64,000 nucleotides of DNA. It comes from Candidatus Obscuribacter phosphatis (lineage in GTDB: Bacteria; Cyanobacteriota; Vampirovibrionia; Obscuribacterales; Obscuribacteraceae). The translations under genes and the position numbers were made by a program. The stretch's first letter is position 1. Each line of letters opens with the position of its first letter. The notes beneath the pieces were generated by a model that had not been told where the DNA came from, searched no databases, and worked only from the letters and a program-made list of their open reading frames with translations. Shown here piece after piece: positions 18,966-27,729 of the stretch. The stretch spans positions 372,001-436,000 of the forward strand of contig MOYA01000001.1 of NCBI GenBank assembly GCA_001899315.1. Reading direction: 5' to 3'.

Positions 18966-20810
18966 ATGTTTACCCGCGAGAGCCGAAGCACAACCTCGAC
19001 TATCTCATTTGGAGAGAGAGACTTCCGCCCTAAAGTGGTGATTCTCACTGTCGTCATTGGCCTGGCCATGCTTGCTCTTCTTGCTCGTCTTGTCTGGTTG
19101 CAGATCGTCCAGAATCCTTATTACAAGGGGCAGGCGGTAGAGAACTCCACCCGTGTTACCTTTTTGCGGGCGCCGCGGGGTAATATTTATGACCGACACG
19201 GCACCCTGATTGCCACCAATAAGCAGTCTCTATCGATGGTGGCAATACCGGCCCAGTTGGACAATGTCCAAGACCTCAGTCGGCGGCTGGCGCCAATTTT
19301 GAGCAGTCCCGAGCCTAAGATACTGGCTTCCCTTCTTAAGGCTAAAGCTTCTGCCTCGGTACTGCCGGTGGTGATTGAGCGAGATCTCGATATGGAGATC
19401 GTCAGTAAGTTTTATGAGAAGAAAATCTTTCTCAAAGGCATCGATATCTTGCAGGATGTCAGCCGCAGCTATCCCCATGGCGAAGTGACTGCCCATGTGC
19501 TCGGTTATTGCGGCGAGATTACCCAGTCGCAGCTGAAGCGCCGCAAAGGGCGCAAAATGGGTGACGTTATTGGTCAAGACGGAGTAGAGCGTCTTTACGA
19601 TGATCAGCTCAGAGGCATAGACGGTGAACAGAGGGTGCGGGTCAATGCCATGGGGCAGTCGCTCTCGGCTGAAACGGCTCGTCCGCAAATAACTCGCAAA
19701 TCTACTGCCGGTAAGCCGGTGGTGCTTTCTTTAGATCTGGAATTGCAGAAAGCCGCCTATGAAGCTTTGGGTGAGCGCTCTGGTGCTATCGTGGCTATCG
19801 ACCCGCGCACCGGCGAAATTCTCACCATGGTTTCGCGCCCTAGTTTTGATCCCAATGTCTTTACCAAGCGCATCACACCCGATGTTTGGAAGCGCATCAA
19901 TGCCCCCGACCATCCTCTCTTTAACCGCGCTCTATCAGGCTATCCACCGGGTTCTATTTGGAAAGCCTTTACACTTTTGGCGGCACTTGAGAGCAAGGCG
20001 GTCAAGCCTGATACCAAATTGCATGTTTCAGGCGGTATCTCTCTTGGTGGCTTCTTCTTTGGTGACTGGACCGGCACCACCGGTTTGTTTGACCTGGTTA
20101 AGTGTTTGGCTTGGTCTAGAGACTCGGCTTTCTACCAGATGGCGCTCAAGATGACGCCCGAGCAAATTAAGGAATGGGCGATGAAATTTGGTGCCGGGCG
20201 TCCCACCGGTGTCGAACTTCGGCATGAAAGCAAAGGTTTGGTGCCCGACTCGGAATGGAAGCTCAGGGTCTATAAAGAGAAGTGGTATCCAGGTAATACC
20301 TTGCACATGTCCATCGGTCAGACCTATGTGCAGGTGACACCTGTACAAGCGGCTCGTATGTTCGCCGGTTTAGGTATGAAAGGGCAGGTGCCCAATCTGC
20401 ATCTGGTCATTAAGATAGGCGATCGTCTTATCCCGCCGCCCAAGCCCGAAATAGTCAAAACCAATCCAGTCTATTTGAAAGTGGTTCTCGATGGCCTCAA
20501 GGCGGTTGTGGCCAGTGGCACCGGCGGCGCCACCAGGCTTGGCAATGTGGAAGTGGCCGGTAAGACCGGTTCGGCGGAAGCCCCTCCAGCCGGCAGCAAG
20601 ACCCATGCTTGGTTTGCTTGCTATGCACCGGCCGACAATCCGCGCATTGCTGTGGCTTGCTTTGTCGAGCACGGCGGTCACGGTGGTTCGACGGCGGCAC
20701 CGCTGGCTAGAGTAGTCTTAGAAAAATTCTTTGCGGTCGGGCAAGACGATACCACTGCCGGTGCGACCCAGAATGCAGCCGCCGCGGGCAAGAAGAACAA
20801 ACCACACTAA
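18966..20810 (+). CDS. mrdA: penicillin-binding protein 2, elongation transpeptidase
   Basis: Class B penicillin-binding protein that cross-links peptidoglycan during side-wall growth. It has one membrane anchor near the N-terminus (VVILTVVIGLAMLALLARLV), the dimerisation segment RAPRGNIYDRHG, and the transpeptidase domain. The active-site set is SIWK (SxxK serine in PPGSIWKAFT), SRD in the SxN position, and KTG in AGKTGSAEA. The proximal QDGVERLYDDQLRG motif is also typical. I chose ATG 18966, with AGGTGA five bases upstream; an in-frame GTG at 18957 is possible. The C-terminus is an Ala/Lys-rich tail of about 20 residues. Last enzyme of the mre block; RodA is not present here. Confidence 0.95.
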   Translation: MFTRESRSTTSTISFGERDFRPKVVILTVVIGLAMLALLARLVWLQIVQNPYYKGQAVENSTRVTFLRAPRGNIYDRHGTLIATNKQSLSMVAIPAQLDNVQDLSRRLAPILSSPEPKILASLLKAKASASVLPVVIERDLDMEIVSKFYEKKIFLKGIDILQDVSRSYPHGEVTAHVLGYCGEITQSQLKRRKGRKMGDVIGQDGVERLYDDQLRGIDGEQRVRVNAMGQSLSAETARPQITRKSTAGKPVVLSLDLELQKAAYEALGERSGAIVAIDPRTGEILTMVSRPSFDPNVFTKRITPDVWKRINAPDHPLFNRALSGYPPGSIWKAFTLLAALESKAVKPDTKLHVSGGISLGGFFFGDWTGTTGLFDLVKCLAWSRDSAFYQMALKMTPEQIKEWAMKFGAGRPTGVELRHESKGLVPDSEWKLRVYKEKWYPGNTLHMSIGQTYVQVTPVQAARMFAGLGMKGQVPNLHLVIKIGDRLIPPPKPEIVKTNPVYLKVVLDGLKAVVASGTGGATRLGNVEVAGKTGSAEAPPAGSKTHAWFACYAPADNPRIAVACFVEHGGHGGSTAAPLARVVLEKFFAVGQDDTTAGATQNAAAAGKKNKPH

Positions 20811-20909
20811 ATTTGTATATGCTTGGCATATAAAGTAGTTGGAATGGACAAAGGCGGCGCTTTTGGCGATAATCTTTATCTATTATTCAAATGCTTCAGG
20901 AGCGCGCCA

Positions 20910-21692
20910 ATGATTCAGCCCCAGTCTCTAGAAGATGGACCCCAGGCTAATTTACCGCCTACCAATCTGGATGATTATCAGGGACTACTCAACGATGGTG
21001 GCAGCGATTTCATCATGGACGCCTTCATTGATCAAGCCGTGGAAGAGTCGATGTTCTCTGCCGAGGAGGTGATGATTGCCATCGCGGAAGAACAGGCCAA
21101 ATTTGCCGACGAAGTTGGGACCGAAAGTGGTGCATCTTTCGACGCCAGTCCTGATGCTGAACTTTGTCAGACCACCGATGTTACCGAAAATTTGAAGCAG
21201 TTGCCTGCCAATACTATGGTTGGTGCCAGTGATAAAGTTTCGCGCAAGGCTCTGGTCAATTTGCTCGAAGGTTTTGTCGACGTGCTCAAATCTGAATCTG
21301 AGCCCGATGAAGAAGGTCGGCAGTATAGGGTTGAATTGGTCTCAAGCGTCAAGCCTATAGAAGCCCATGTGGATGATCGCACTCAAGAAATTGAGAATCT
21401 TAGAAGTCTGGTTATCGAAGCCCAAGACACCATCATCAAACTATTGACCGATAGAGTGGAAGATCGAGCCAAGATTGCCACACTCGAGACCCAGGTGGCT
21501 TTACTGCCCGACTTGCAGGCCCAAGCCGACCGCGCCATGGCTGCAGCCGTCAAGACCGAAGAGTATAGAACTGAGCTGACCAAGATCAAATTTGAAGTAG
21601 ATCGCTTCAAGCTCTTCCGGGTGCGCAGTGAAGAGGGCTCGCTTTGGGCGCGTATCAAGCGTTGGTTCGTCAAGCCTAGTAGCAATCAGTAA
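20910..21692 (+). CDS. hypothetical coiled-coil protein (260 aa)
   Basis: Not recognised. The first 115 residues are acidic and probably disordered (LPPTNLDDYQGLLNDGG, MDAFIDQAVEESMFSAEEVM). Residues about 150-235 form a heptad-rich coiled coil (TQEIENLRSLVIEAQDTIIK, LETQVALLPDLQAQADRA). The end is basic and tryptophan-bearing (SLWARIKRWFVKPSSN), possibly a membrane-touching amphipathic helix. I chose ATG 20910 because AGGAG lies upstream; an open N-terminal extension from TTG 20823 is unlikely. It follows the PBP2 gene by 99 bases on the same strand, so it could be cotranscribed and serve in envelope growth, but that is only positional. Confidence 0.65.
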   Translation: MIQPQSLEDGPQANLPPTNLDDYQGLLNDGGSDFIMDAFIDQAVEESMFSAEEVMIAIAEEQAKFADEVGTESGASFDASPDAELCQTTDVTENLKQLPANTMVGASDKVSRKALVNLLEGFVDVLKSESEPDEEGRQYRVELVSSVKPIEAHVDDRTQEIENLRSLVIEAQDTIIKLLTDRVEDRAKIATLETQVALLPDLQAQADRAMAAAVKTEEYRTELTKIKFEVDRFKLFRVRSEEGSLWARIKRWFVKPSSNQ

Positions 21693-21703
21693 TATAAGCA
21701 GTC

Positions 21704-22630
21704 TTAGCTAAAGACGGCACAGTCTTTTAACTTGCTTCTCAGTCTAGCGGCGCCGATTTCGGTGATTCTTGTGTCGCGCAATTCAAGATGTTCCAGGGTT
21801 GTGAGATTTTCCAGGTGGTTGAGACCTTTGTCTGTGATCAACGTGCCGTTCAAAAAGAGAACCTTGAGTGTTTTTGATTGCGAAAGTTCGCTGAGGGCAT
21901 CATCGCCGATTTCGGTGTCGTTCAGATAAAGAGTTTCCATGCCCAACTGGGCCAGGTGCGGGGCGCAGCAATTGCTGATTTTGCTGTAGGAAAGGTCTAG
22001 TTCGTTGATGCGGCTGCGTCCCTCGCTCAGATAGGCTGGACCGCTGTCGTCGATGGATGCCGGTAGGTGCAGGCGCTTCAGGCTCTCAAAGCCCTTGCAT
22101 AGATTGGCTAAGGCGTGGCTGGTCAAAGAAGTGCTCTTCAAAGTAAGGGAGGTCAATGAGGGCAGGTCCTTTATTAAAAGGAGCTGTTCGTCTCTCACCG
22201 AGGCTCCTGTCAGCCAGATTGTTTCCAGACTTTGGATCTTGCCTATTACTTCCAGGTCTTTGCCCGATATGGCGGCAAAATCGAGACGCAGCTCCACCAG
22301 TTTGCTCTCTGCTAGTCCGGATAAGACGCCGCTCGAAAATGTACACATGGAAAAGTCGGCAGACTCTAGCTGCTTCAGACTTTCTGCTACTTTTGGCAGT
22401 TCTTTGTCGTTGAAATCGTAGGAAAAGGCCAGTCCCAGGAGGCTATCGTCCTTTATCTCTAGGGCCACCTGATTTTGTGCCTGGCCAACCCAGGTTTTTG
22501 AATGGGGGAAAGCTCTCTGCGCTAGATAGAGATTGCCTGCGGACCGTGCTAGGGGGAAGTGGAGTTTAACTGCCTGCATAAATTTCCAGTGGTTTGCTTT
22601 GTGAAACAGATAGGACGGACCAGAGAGCAC
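21704..22630 (-). CDS. leucine-rich repeat protein
   Basis: Made largely of leucine-rich repeats of the ribonuclease-inhibitor-like type, which form a curved solenoid for protein binding. About eight repeats of 22-25 residues run from residue 90 to the end, for example LETIWLTGASVRDEQLLLIK, LTSLTLKSTSLTSHALANL and LKVLFLNGTLITDKGLNHL. The first 85 residues are non-repetitive. The start is uncertain: GTG 22630 has no ribosome-binding site, and ATG 22579 (MQAVKLHF) is an equal candidate with weak GGA upstream. No signal peptide, so cytoplasmic. It converges with the coiled-coil gene at 20910 with 11 bases between stops. Partner unknown. Confidence 0.75.
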   Translation of the reverse strand: MLSGPSYLFHKANHWKFMQAVKLHFPLARSAGNLYLAQRAFPHSKTWVGQAQNQVALEIKDDSLLGLAFSYDFNDKELPKVAESLKQLESADFSMCTFSSGVLSGLAESKLVELRLDFAAISGKDLEVIGKIQSLETIWLTGASVRDEQLLLIKDLPSLTSLTLKSTSLTSHALANLCKGFESLKRLHLPASIDDSGPAYLSEGRSRINELDLSYSKISNCCAPHLAQLGMETLYLNDTEIGDDALSELSQSKTLKVLFLNGTLITDKGLNHLENLTTLEHLELRDTRITEIGAARLRSKLKDCAVFS

Positions 22631-22705
22631 AGATAAGAAAGGTTCATTAATTGGTCGACCATGGGAGAAACCGTGTCGTCGATTTCCAGCTATTAGATTA
22701 ACCTG

Positions 22706-23575
22706 TTGAAATCTTATACCCCCCTCTCCCTTGAAAATATAAATCCTATGACTGATTTCTTTCCTTACGACCGCAATGGCCGGTCAGTTGACGGTTCATA
22801 TAATCCCGAATTCGATTATGAAGATCGGACTCTGCGTCAGTTCGTCAATGACCAGATGATGGGTCAGATGAGCAGGGGCTATTACAGCGGTCCGCCCGAG
22901 AATCTTGCCTATCAGCAAGATTATCGCCAAGATTATCGCCAAGATGCTGTCTACAGACCGCAGGGCAATCCCGATTCTTTATATATGCAGGATCCCTATT
23001 CAGATTATGCCGATGAGCGCTCCGGCTATCGCAGACAAATGCCCCCTGAAATGCAGTCTGACATGCAGTCTGAAATGCAACCAGTTCAATACGCTCAGTA
23101 TCGTCCCGAAGGGGGCGAGCGCGGCAACAGCCGCGACAGTCGCCGCCATAGCTGGACCGAGGGCGAAATTCGCGATTTTTATCGTCTAGATGACACAGTC
23201 TCTGGTCTGAACGGGCAGTCTATCAATAGATTCTTCCCAAATATGGACCCTGACGTTGCCTGCGCCAAAGCGGTCAGTCTGGCCATCAAGAAAGCCTGGG
23301 GCTACAATGTCGATGAAGTCAATGTCAACCGTCTGGAACAGAGGCTGCGCGGCTTCGGCTTCACCCAGGTGAGTTCTCCCCGCGATGTTAAACCGGGTGA
23401 TGTAATCCTGGCTTATCGCGAACAGGGCGATTATTCCCATTCGGCAATCTATATGGGAAATGACCGTATCTTCAATAATGACAGCAAAACAGGGCTGATG
23501 AGAATGGAGTCGATAACCAAGTTTAACGAAGCTCAGTTCAAGCGCTTTGTCATCTTGCGTAAGCCTTCTGCTTAA
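22706..23575 (+). CDS. NlpC/P60- or CHAP-like cysteine peptidase candidate
   Basis: Likely a papain-fold amidase or endopeptidase, perhaps acting on peptidoglycan. The C-terminal 115 residues contain a candidate nucleophile in DPDVACAKAVSLAIKKAWG, then the spacing typical of NlpC/P60 and CHAP: DVKPGDVILAYREQGDYSHSAIYMG, cited here in two parts (DVKPGDVIL; YSHSAIYMG with the His), then an Asn-rich RIFNNDSKTG. The first 160 residues are low-complexity, rich in Tyr, Gln, Met and Asp, with short repeats (QDYRQDYRQD; DMQSEMQ). There is no clear signal peptide, which is odd for a wall enzyme. The start is uncertain: TTG 22706 or ATG 22748, neither with a good ribosome-binding site. Confidence 0.6.
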   Translation: MKSYTPLSLENINPMTDFFPYDRNGRSVDGSYNPEFDYEDRTLRQFVNDQMMGQMSRGYYSGPPENLAYQQDYRQDYRQDAVYRPQGNPDSLYMQDPYSDYADERSGYRRQMPPEMQSDMQSEMQPVQYAQYRPEGGERGNSRDSRRHSWTEGEIRDFYRLDDTVSGLNGQSINRFFPNMDPDVACAKAVSLAIKKAWGYNVDEVNVNRLEQRLRGFGFTQVSSPRDVKPGDVILAYREQGDYSHSAIYMGNDRIFNNDSKTGLMRMESITKFNEAQFKRFVILRKPSA

Positions 23576-23661
23576 GAGTTCAGATTTGCTTTATCAGACT
23601 CTGCGATAAGCTCTTGCGCTTTCGTGGCATAAAAGCTGGGTCTGACTTTGCGGATCTGCTC

Positions 23662-24384
23662 ATGGAATTTGATATCAGGCTGGTGGCGCCTCTTGCCACT
23701 ACAATTGGTATCATGGTCAGTATCTACCTTTGGATACTGAACCAGAAAAAGAAGCGCTTGAGCTTCAAGGTACTCTCTTGCGAACCAATACTGAAGCTCT
23801 CAGGCTATGCCCGCCGTCATTTACAGGTGCGCTTTGACGGGCAGATAGTAGACGACGCATCAGTTGTGCTTTTGCGCCTGACCAATAGTGGTCATCTGCC
23901 CATCAATGTTTCAGATTACATAAGCGAAATTTCGATTTGCTTCAATCCCGGCGCCCTGGTTTTAATGGCCGACGTAAGAGCCACTGCTCCCGCCGATCTC
24001 GATGAGCGTACCGAGGCCAGGGGTTCACTTGGCCTAATCAAGACACTCGAAGACCGCCGCGTTGTTTTAGAGCGTGTCTTACTCAATGATGGTGATTCTA
24101 TGACTTTGCAGGTTGTGGTGCGCAATCATAGCGGCCGTCTGCAAGTGAAAGGACATATCAACGGTATTTCCAAAATCGAAGAAGAGAAGAAATATCTTCT
24201 CACTCCTCGCCTGCTCACCAGTGGCGGTGTGACCATTATGATCGCCAGCATGTTCCTTTGCGAGCCAAGCTCTTTCTTTTATTGGGGTTTCGAAGATATC
24301 TTGCCCTATGTGCAGCTCTTTGCCATGGGGTTGCTCTTGCTTTTGGTTGGTTGGCGTTGGCCCAGACCCATAGATTTGGTTTAG
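23662..24384 (+). CDS. hypothetical membrane protein (240 aa)
   Basis: Not recognised. One N-terminal membrane helix (LVAPLATTIGIMVSIYLWIL) is followed by a basic QKKKRLSF stop-transfer and a soluble beta-rich domain (residues about 30-180) with VLLRLTNSGHLPINVSDYI and MTLQVVVRNHSGRLQVKGHI, resembling an Ig-like fold. Two further hydrophobic segments end the protein (GGVTIMIASMFLCEP; VQLFAMGLLLLLVGWRW). I chose ATG 23662 with GGA about 9 bases upstream; upstream in-frame sequence from TTG 23614 is less protein-like. It sits between the peptidase candidate and the receptor-like gene, all on the same strand. Confidence 0.55.
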   Translation: MEFDIRLVAPLATTIGIMVSIYLWILNQKKKRLSFKVLSCEPILKLSGYARRHLQVRFDGQIVDDASVVLLRLTNSGHLPINVSDYISEISICFNPGALVLMADVRATAPADLDERTEARGSLGLIKTLEDRRVVLERVLLNDGDSMTLQVVVRNHSGRLQVKGHINGISKIEEEKKYLLTPRLLTSGGVTIMIASMFLCEPSSFFYWGFEDILPYVQLFAMGLLLLLVGWRWPRPIDLV

Positions 24385-24431
24385 AGACTTAGAAAAGACA
24401 CAGATATAGATAGTTTTTCTGGAGGACGCAG

Positions 24432-25937
24432 GTGAAGATCAGATCGCAGTTGAAGGTTGTCTCTATCGCCAACGCCCTCTTCGTTCTGATTTTGGGCGGC
24501 TCCGCTCTCTTTGGCGTGCTCAAACTTACCGAGGCTCATAAAAGTGTCTCGCATTCGCATAGAGTTTTGGCTGAGATCAATATGCTGCTTTTCAATCTTG
24601 CCGATACCACGGCTAACGAAAGAGCTTATCTCATTACCGAGCAGGAAAGCTATTTCCAGCGCTATAAATTTTCCATGGAAAAGACGGAGAAGTCTCTCGG
24701 TGATCTTCCCGCCTTGCTTACCGACAACCAAGAGCAGTCGGCTCGCATCAAAGAAGTAGACCGGGTGATCATGGAGCGTCTCAAGTCTTTCGAAGTGACC
24801 ACCGAACTCTATCGCAAAGGTGATAAAGAAGGGGCTCTCAACCGTGTGCGCCTCGGCAAGGGGCAGCAGTACATGCTGCAGATCAGCCGTATGATCGAAG
24901 AAGTGAAGCAGACCGAGCTCTCTTTGCTCGAGCATCGTCTGCAAGATCTCAGTCGCAACATCGAGTCTCTGGAGCGCACAATTATCTTTGGTACACTATC
25001 GGCCATCGCCTGTGTTTCGCTCTTCAATGCCGCCCTTGGCCGCAATGTCGTTTCTTGGGTGGAGCTTTTGCGCCATGCCGCCGACAATATCGAAAGAGGG
25101 CGCTTCGATACCCGTGTACCCACCGAGACCGCCGATGAATTTGCCGAGATAGCGGAAGCCTTCAATAGACTGGGCCAATCGCTCGAGGTTGCCTTGGATA
25201 TTCAACCTTCTGAGTTGGAGGATGCCCGCGACAGTCTCTCACGTGTGGCTCAAACCGCTTACCATGTAGAAGAGTGGTCGCATACAGCTAGAGACAGCGC
25301 CCGCCTGGCTCAGTCGGCTATCAATTCGGCTTTGAACGGGGCGGGTGAGATGTCTTTGACCGCGCCGGTTCTGATGAATCGCTCTATGTCATCTTATGAA
25401 TCGGTGCGTCTAATCAACGACACATTGAGCGACTTGCAAGAGCGCTTCGCCGGTCTCACCGATGTCTCCAACGAACTCATGGTTTTGTGTTTAAATGCCG
25501 AAACTCAAGATCAAGAAACTCTCACCGCCGCTAGTATCAAGCTCTGGCAGTCGAAGCTGAAGGAAGTTTCGCTCAAGCTGCGAGAAGAAAGCAATCAATC
25601 TCATAGACTTTTACGCAAACTGGAATCGGAAGGCATTAGACTTTTAGGCGAAGAGCGCGACGAACATTCGTCGGCTCAAAAGATCTCTTTGGCTGTAGAG
25701 CAACTTATGCTCAGTTTACGTAGCTGCGCCGAGTCAATCAATTCGGCCCAAAATTCCATCAATAGCATGTCTGAACTAACCAGTAAGAACAGCACCACGG
25801 TTGCTCTGGGCCGAGGCAGTCTAGATAGGCTGTTCAACGATCTTGAACGGCGCAAAGCAAAGATTAGACCGGTCGAGGCTTTAGCCACCAGTGCCCTTGC
25901 CACCATAAGCGATGCCAAGCCCGATGCTGCAAGCTGA
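24432..25937 (+). CDS. CHASE3-HAMP receptor-like protein with coiled-coil output, degenerate chemoreceptor-type
   Basis: Probable membrane sensor. GTG 24432 has GGAGG at 24421-24425. Residues 9-30 are the first membrane helix, about 35-180 an extracytoplasmic CHASE3-like four-helix domain (NLADTTANERAYLITEQESY), about 183-205 a second membrane helix, and about 205-260 a HAMP domain ending TADEFAEIAEAFNRLGQSL. The rest is a long coiled coil. At the place where chemoreceptors carry the conserved hairpin tip LLALNAAIEAARAG it reads LMVLCLNAETQDQE, so contacts for CheA and CheW seem lost. No che genes are nearby. It may signal through another partner or act as a structural sensor. Confidence 0.7.
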   Translation: MKIRSQLKVVSIANALFVLILGGSALFGVLKLTEAHKSVSHSHRVLAEINMLLFNLADTTANERAYLITEQESYFQRYKFSMEKTEKSLGDLPALLTDNQEQSARIKEVDRVIMERLKSFEVTTELYRKGDKEGALNRVRLGKGQQYMLQISRMIEEVKQTELSLLEHRLQDLSRNIESLERTIIFGTLSAIACVSLFNAALGRNVVSWVELLRHAADNIERGRFDTRVPTETADEFAEIAEAFNRLGQSLEVALDIQPSELEDARDSLSRVAQTAYHVEEWSHTARDSARLAQSAINSALNGAGEMSLTAPVLMNRSMSSYESVRLINDTLSDLQERFAGLTDVSNELMVLCLNAETQDQETLTAASIKLWQSKLKEVSLKLREESNQSHRLLRKLESEGIRLLGEERDEHSSAQKISLAVEQLMLSLRSCAESINSAQNSINSMSELTSKNSTTVALGRGSLDRLFNDLERRKAKIRPVEALATSALATISDAKPDAAS

Positions 25938-25943
25938 TTTTCT

Positions 25944-27488
25944 TTAGCTCTTTACTGCTTCTTCTAATCTCATAAATATCGGTCCGGTGTTGCGCACTTT
26001 TTGACCAACCGGAATCATATCGAAGAAACCATCCGGTCTATCTGAGTCGCCCAAGACTTCGATATTATCGTCGTGTCCCAGCTGCCACCAGATATCGGAA
26101 GCCAATTTTGGCGTGAAGGGATAAATTTGAAAAGCCACTCTTCTGAGCATTTCCACCGAGGTGTAAAGTACTTCCGAGGCTTCTTTCACCTTGCCTTCTT
26201 TGAAAAGGGTCCAGGGTTTTTCGTCGTTTATGTATTTATTGGTCTGGTCTAGAATGGCCATAATAGCTTCCACTGCCTTGGCAAATTCCAGCTTTTCCAT
26301 GCAGCTATCAAAGACCGCATGCAAAGTATTGGCCTTCTCTCTCAAATCGTGCTCCGGCTTGGCATCTGGTATCTTGCCGTCTAGGTTGTTTTCAATTAGT
26401 TTGAGAGTACGGTTCAGTAAATTGCCCAGGTTATTTGCCAGTTCGGCATTCACCTTACGGACAAATTCGTGTCTGGAAAAATCGCCGTCTTGATCAAAAG
26501 AGGTGCCGCTCATGAGGAAGAAGCGCACGGCATCGGCTCCGAATTCTTCCACCAATTTATTTGGATCGATGACATTGCCCAAACTCTTACTGATTTTCTG
26601 CCCTTCCACAGTGATGAAGCCATGGGCATAAATCTGCTTGGGCAGCGGAATTCCGGCCGCCATCAAGAAGGCTATCCAGTAGATTGAGTGGAACTTGGTG
26701 ATGTCTTTGCCGATGAGATGGAGGTCTGCCGGCCAGTACTTTTGGAAGTGCTCGTCGTCGGTGAGATAACCCGCCCCGGTGATGTAATTGGTGAGGGCGT
26801 CCATCCAAACATAAATGACTTGGTCGTGATCGCCTGGAATATCGATGCCCCAATTAAGCGATTTGCGCGAACGCGAGACTGAAAAATCGGTTAACTCGGG
26901 GTCGTTCAACTGATTCAAGACTTCTTTGCGGCGACCATCGGGGCGCACAGATTCTGGGTTTTCTTCCAGCCAAGCTTTGATTAGTGGTTTGTATTTTGAG
27001 AGTTTGAAGAAATAGTTTTCTTCGGCAATTTTGCGCGGCGGCTTTTTATGGTTGGGGCAGTTGCCGCTTTCGTCCAGATCGCGCTCTCTGAGAAAGTCTT
27101 CACAGCCTTCGCAATAGAGACCTTCGTAGGTGGACTTATAGATGTCACCCTGTTCTTTCAGTTTGGTAAAGAGACTTTGCACCACTTTGGCATGACGCTC
27201 TTCGGTGGTTCTGATGAAATAGTCGAAGGACAAGCCCAAGTTGAGCCAAGATTTTTTGAAGGTCTCAGCGATTTCATCGCAAAAGGCTATAGGGGTTTTG
27301 CCCGCAGCCAGAGCCGATTTTTCTACTTTTGAACCATGCTCGTCGGTGCCGGTAAGAAAGAACACATCATAACCACGCATGCGATAGTAGCGAGCAATGA
27401 CGTCGGCGGCGATTTTTTCATAGGCATGCCCGATGTGAGGGGCTGCGTTGACGTAGTCAATCGCCGTGGTGACATAGAACTTTTTCAT
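25944..27488 (-). CDS. metG: methionyl-tRNA synthetase
   Basis: Charges tRNA-Met with methionine using ATP. The 514-residue protein is the short form without the C-terminal tRNA-binding domain. The HIGH signature is PHIGHAYEKIAADV near residue 17, and the KMSKS loop is VEGQKISKSLGN at about residue 300. A single zinc knuckle, C-E-G-C at about residue 127 with CPNH some 14 residues on, matches the one-knuckle type. The C-terminal anticodon-binding helices are present (NLGNLLNRTLKLIENN). ATG 27488 has no good Shine-Dalgarno site. The gene converges with the receptor-like gene, with 6 bases between the two stops. Confidence 0.96.
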   Translation of the reverse strand: MKKFYVTTAIDYVNAAPHIGHAYEKIAADVIARYYRMRGYDVFFLTGTDEHGSKVEKSALAAGKTPIAFCDEIAETFKKSWLNLGLSFDYFIRTTEERHAKVVQSLFTKLKEQGDIYKSTYEGLYCEGCEDFLRERDLDESGNCPNHKKPPRKIAEENYFFKLSKYKPLIKAWLEENPESVRPDGRRKEVLNQLNDPELTDFSVSRSRKSLNWGIDIPGDHDQVIYVWMDALTNYITGAGYLTDDEHFQKYWPADLHLIGKDITKFHSIYWIAFLMAAGIPLPKQIYAHGFITVEGQKISKSLGNVIDPNKLVEEFGADAVRFFLMSGTSFDQDGDFSRHEFVRKVNAELANNLGNLLNRTLKLIENNLDGKIPDAKPEHDLREKANTLHAVFDSCMEKLEFAKAVEAIMAILDQTNKYINDEKPWTLFKEGKVKEASEVLYTSVEMLRRVAFQIYPFTPKLASDIWWQLGHDDNIEVLGDSDRPDGFFDMIPVGQKVRNTGPIFMRLEEAVKS

Positions 27489-27609
27489 GGATGACGTGTA
27501 ACCTATTAAGCACTACAATAACTATGTCGAACCATAATAATACATATCTGGTGTCCGCAAGACTCTGGTATTCAAAAGGCGGCGGCTGTCAAGCGGCAGT
27601 GCCGGTTCA

Positions 27610-27627
27610 GACCGTTTTAGAACGGTC
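27610..27627. promoter_or_regulatory. small hairpin in the metG-coaBC divergent region
   Basis: GACCGTT (27610-27616) and AACGGTC (27621-27627) form a perfect 7-bp inverted repeat around TTAG. It lies between divergent metG and coaBC, directly before the AAGC repeat. It could be an operator or an RNA hairpin; there is no T tract to make it a terminator. Confidence 0.35.
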
Positions 27628-27629
27628 AA

Positions 27630-27653
27630 AAGCAAGCAAGCAAGCAAGCAAGT
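27630..27653. repeat. tetranucleotide tandem repeat (AAGC)n
   Basis: Five to six perfect copies of AAGC, about 77 bases upstream of the coaBC start and outside any gene. Copy changes would alter spacing in the coaBC leader but no reading frame. Confidence 0.9.
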
Positions 27654-27729
27654 AGGTTGGGTAAGAGCTTGGGCTTGCGACGGGGCATCAAACTAGTAGG
27701 AAATTTGAGGGCAAGCGAGGTTTGCAAGT

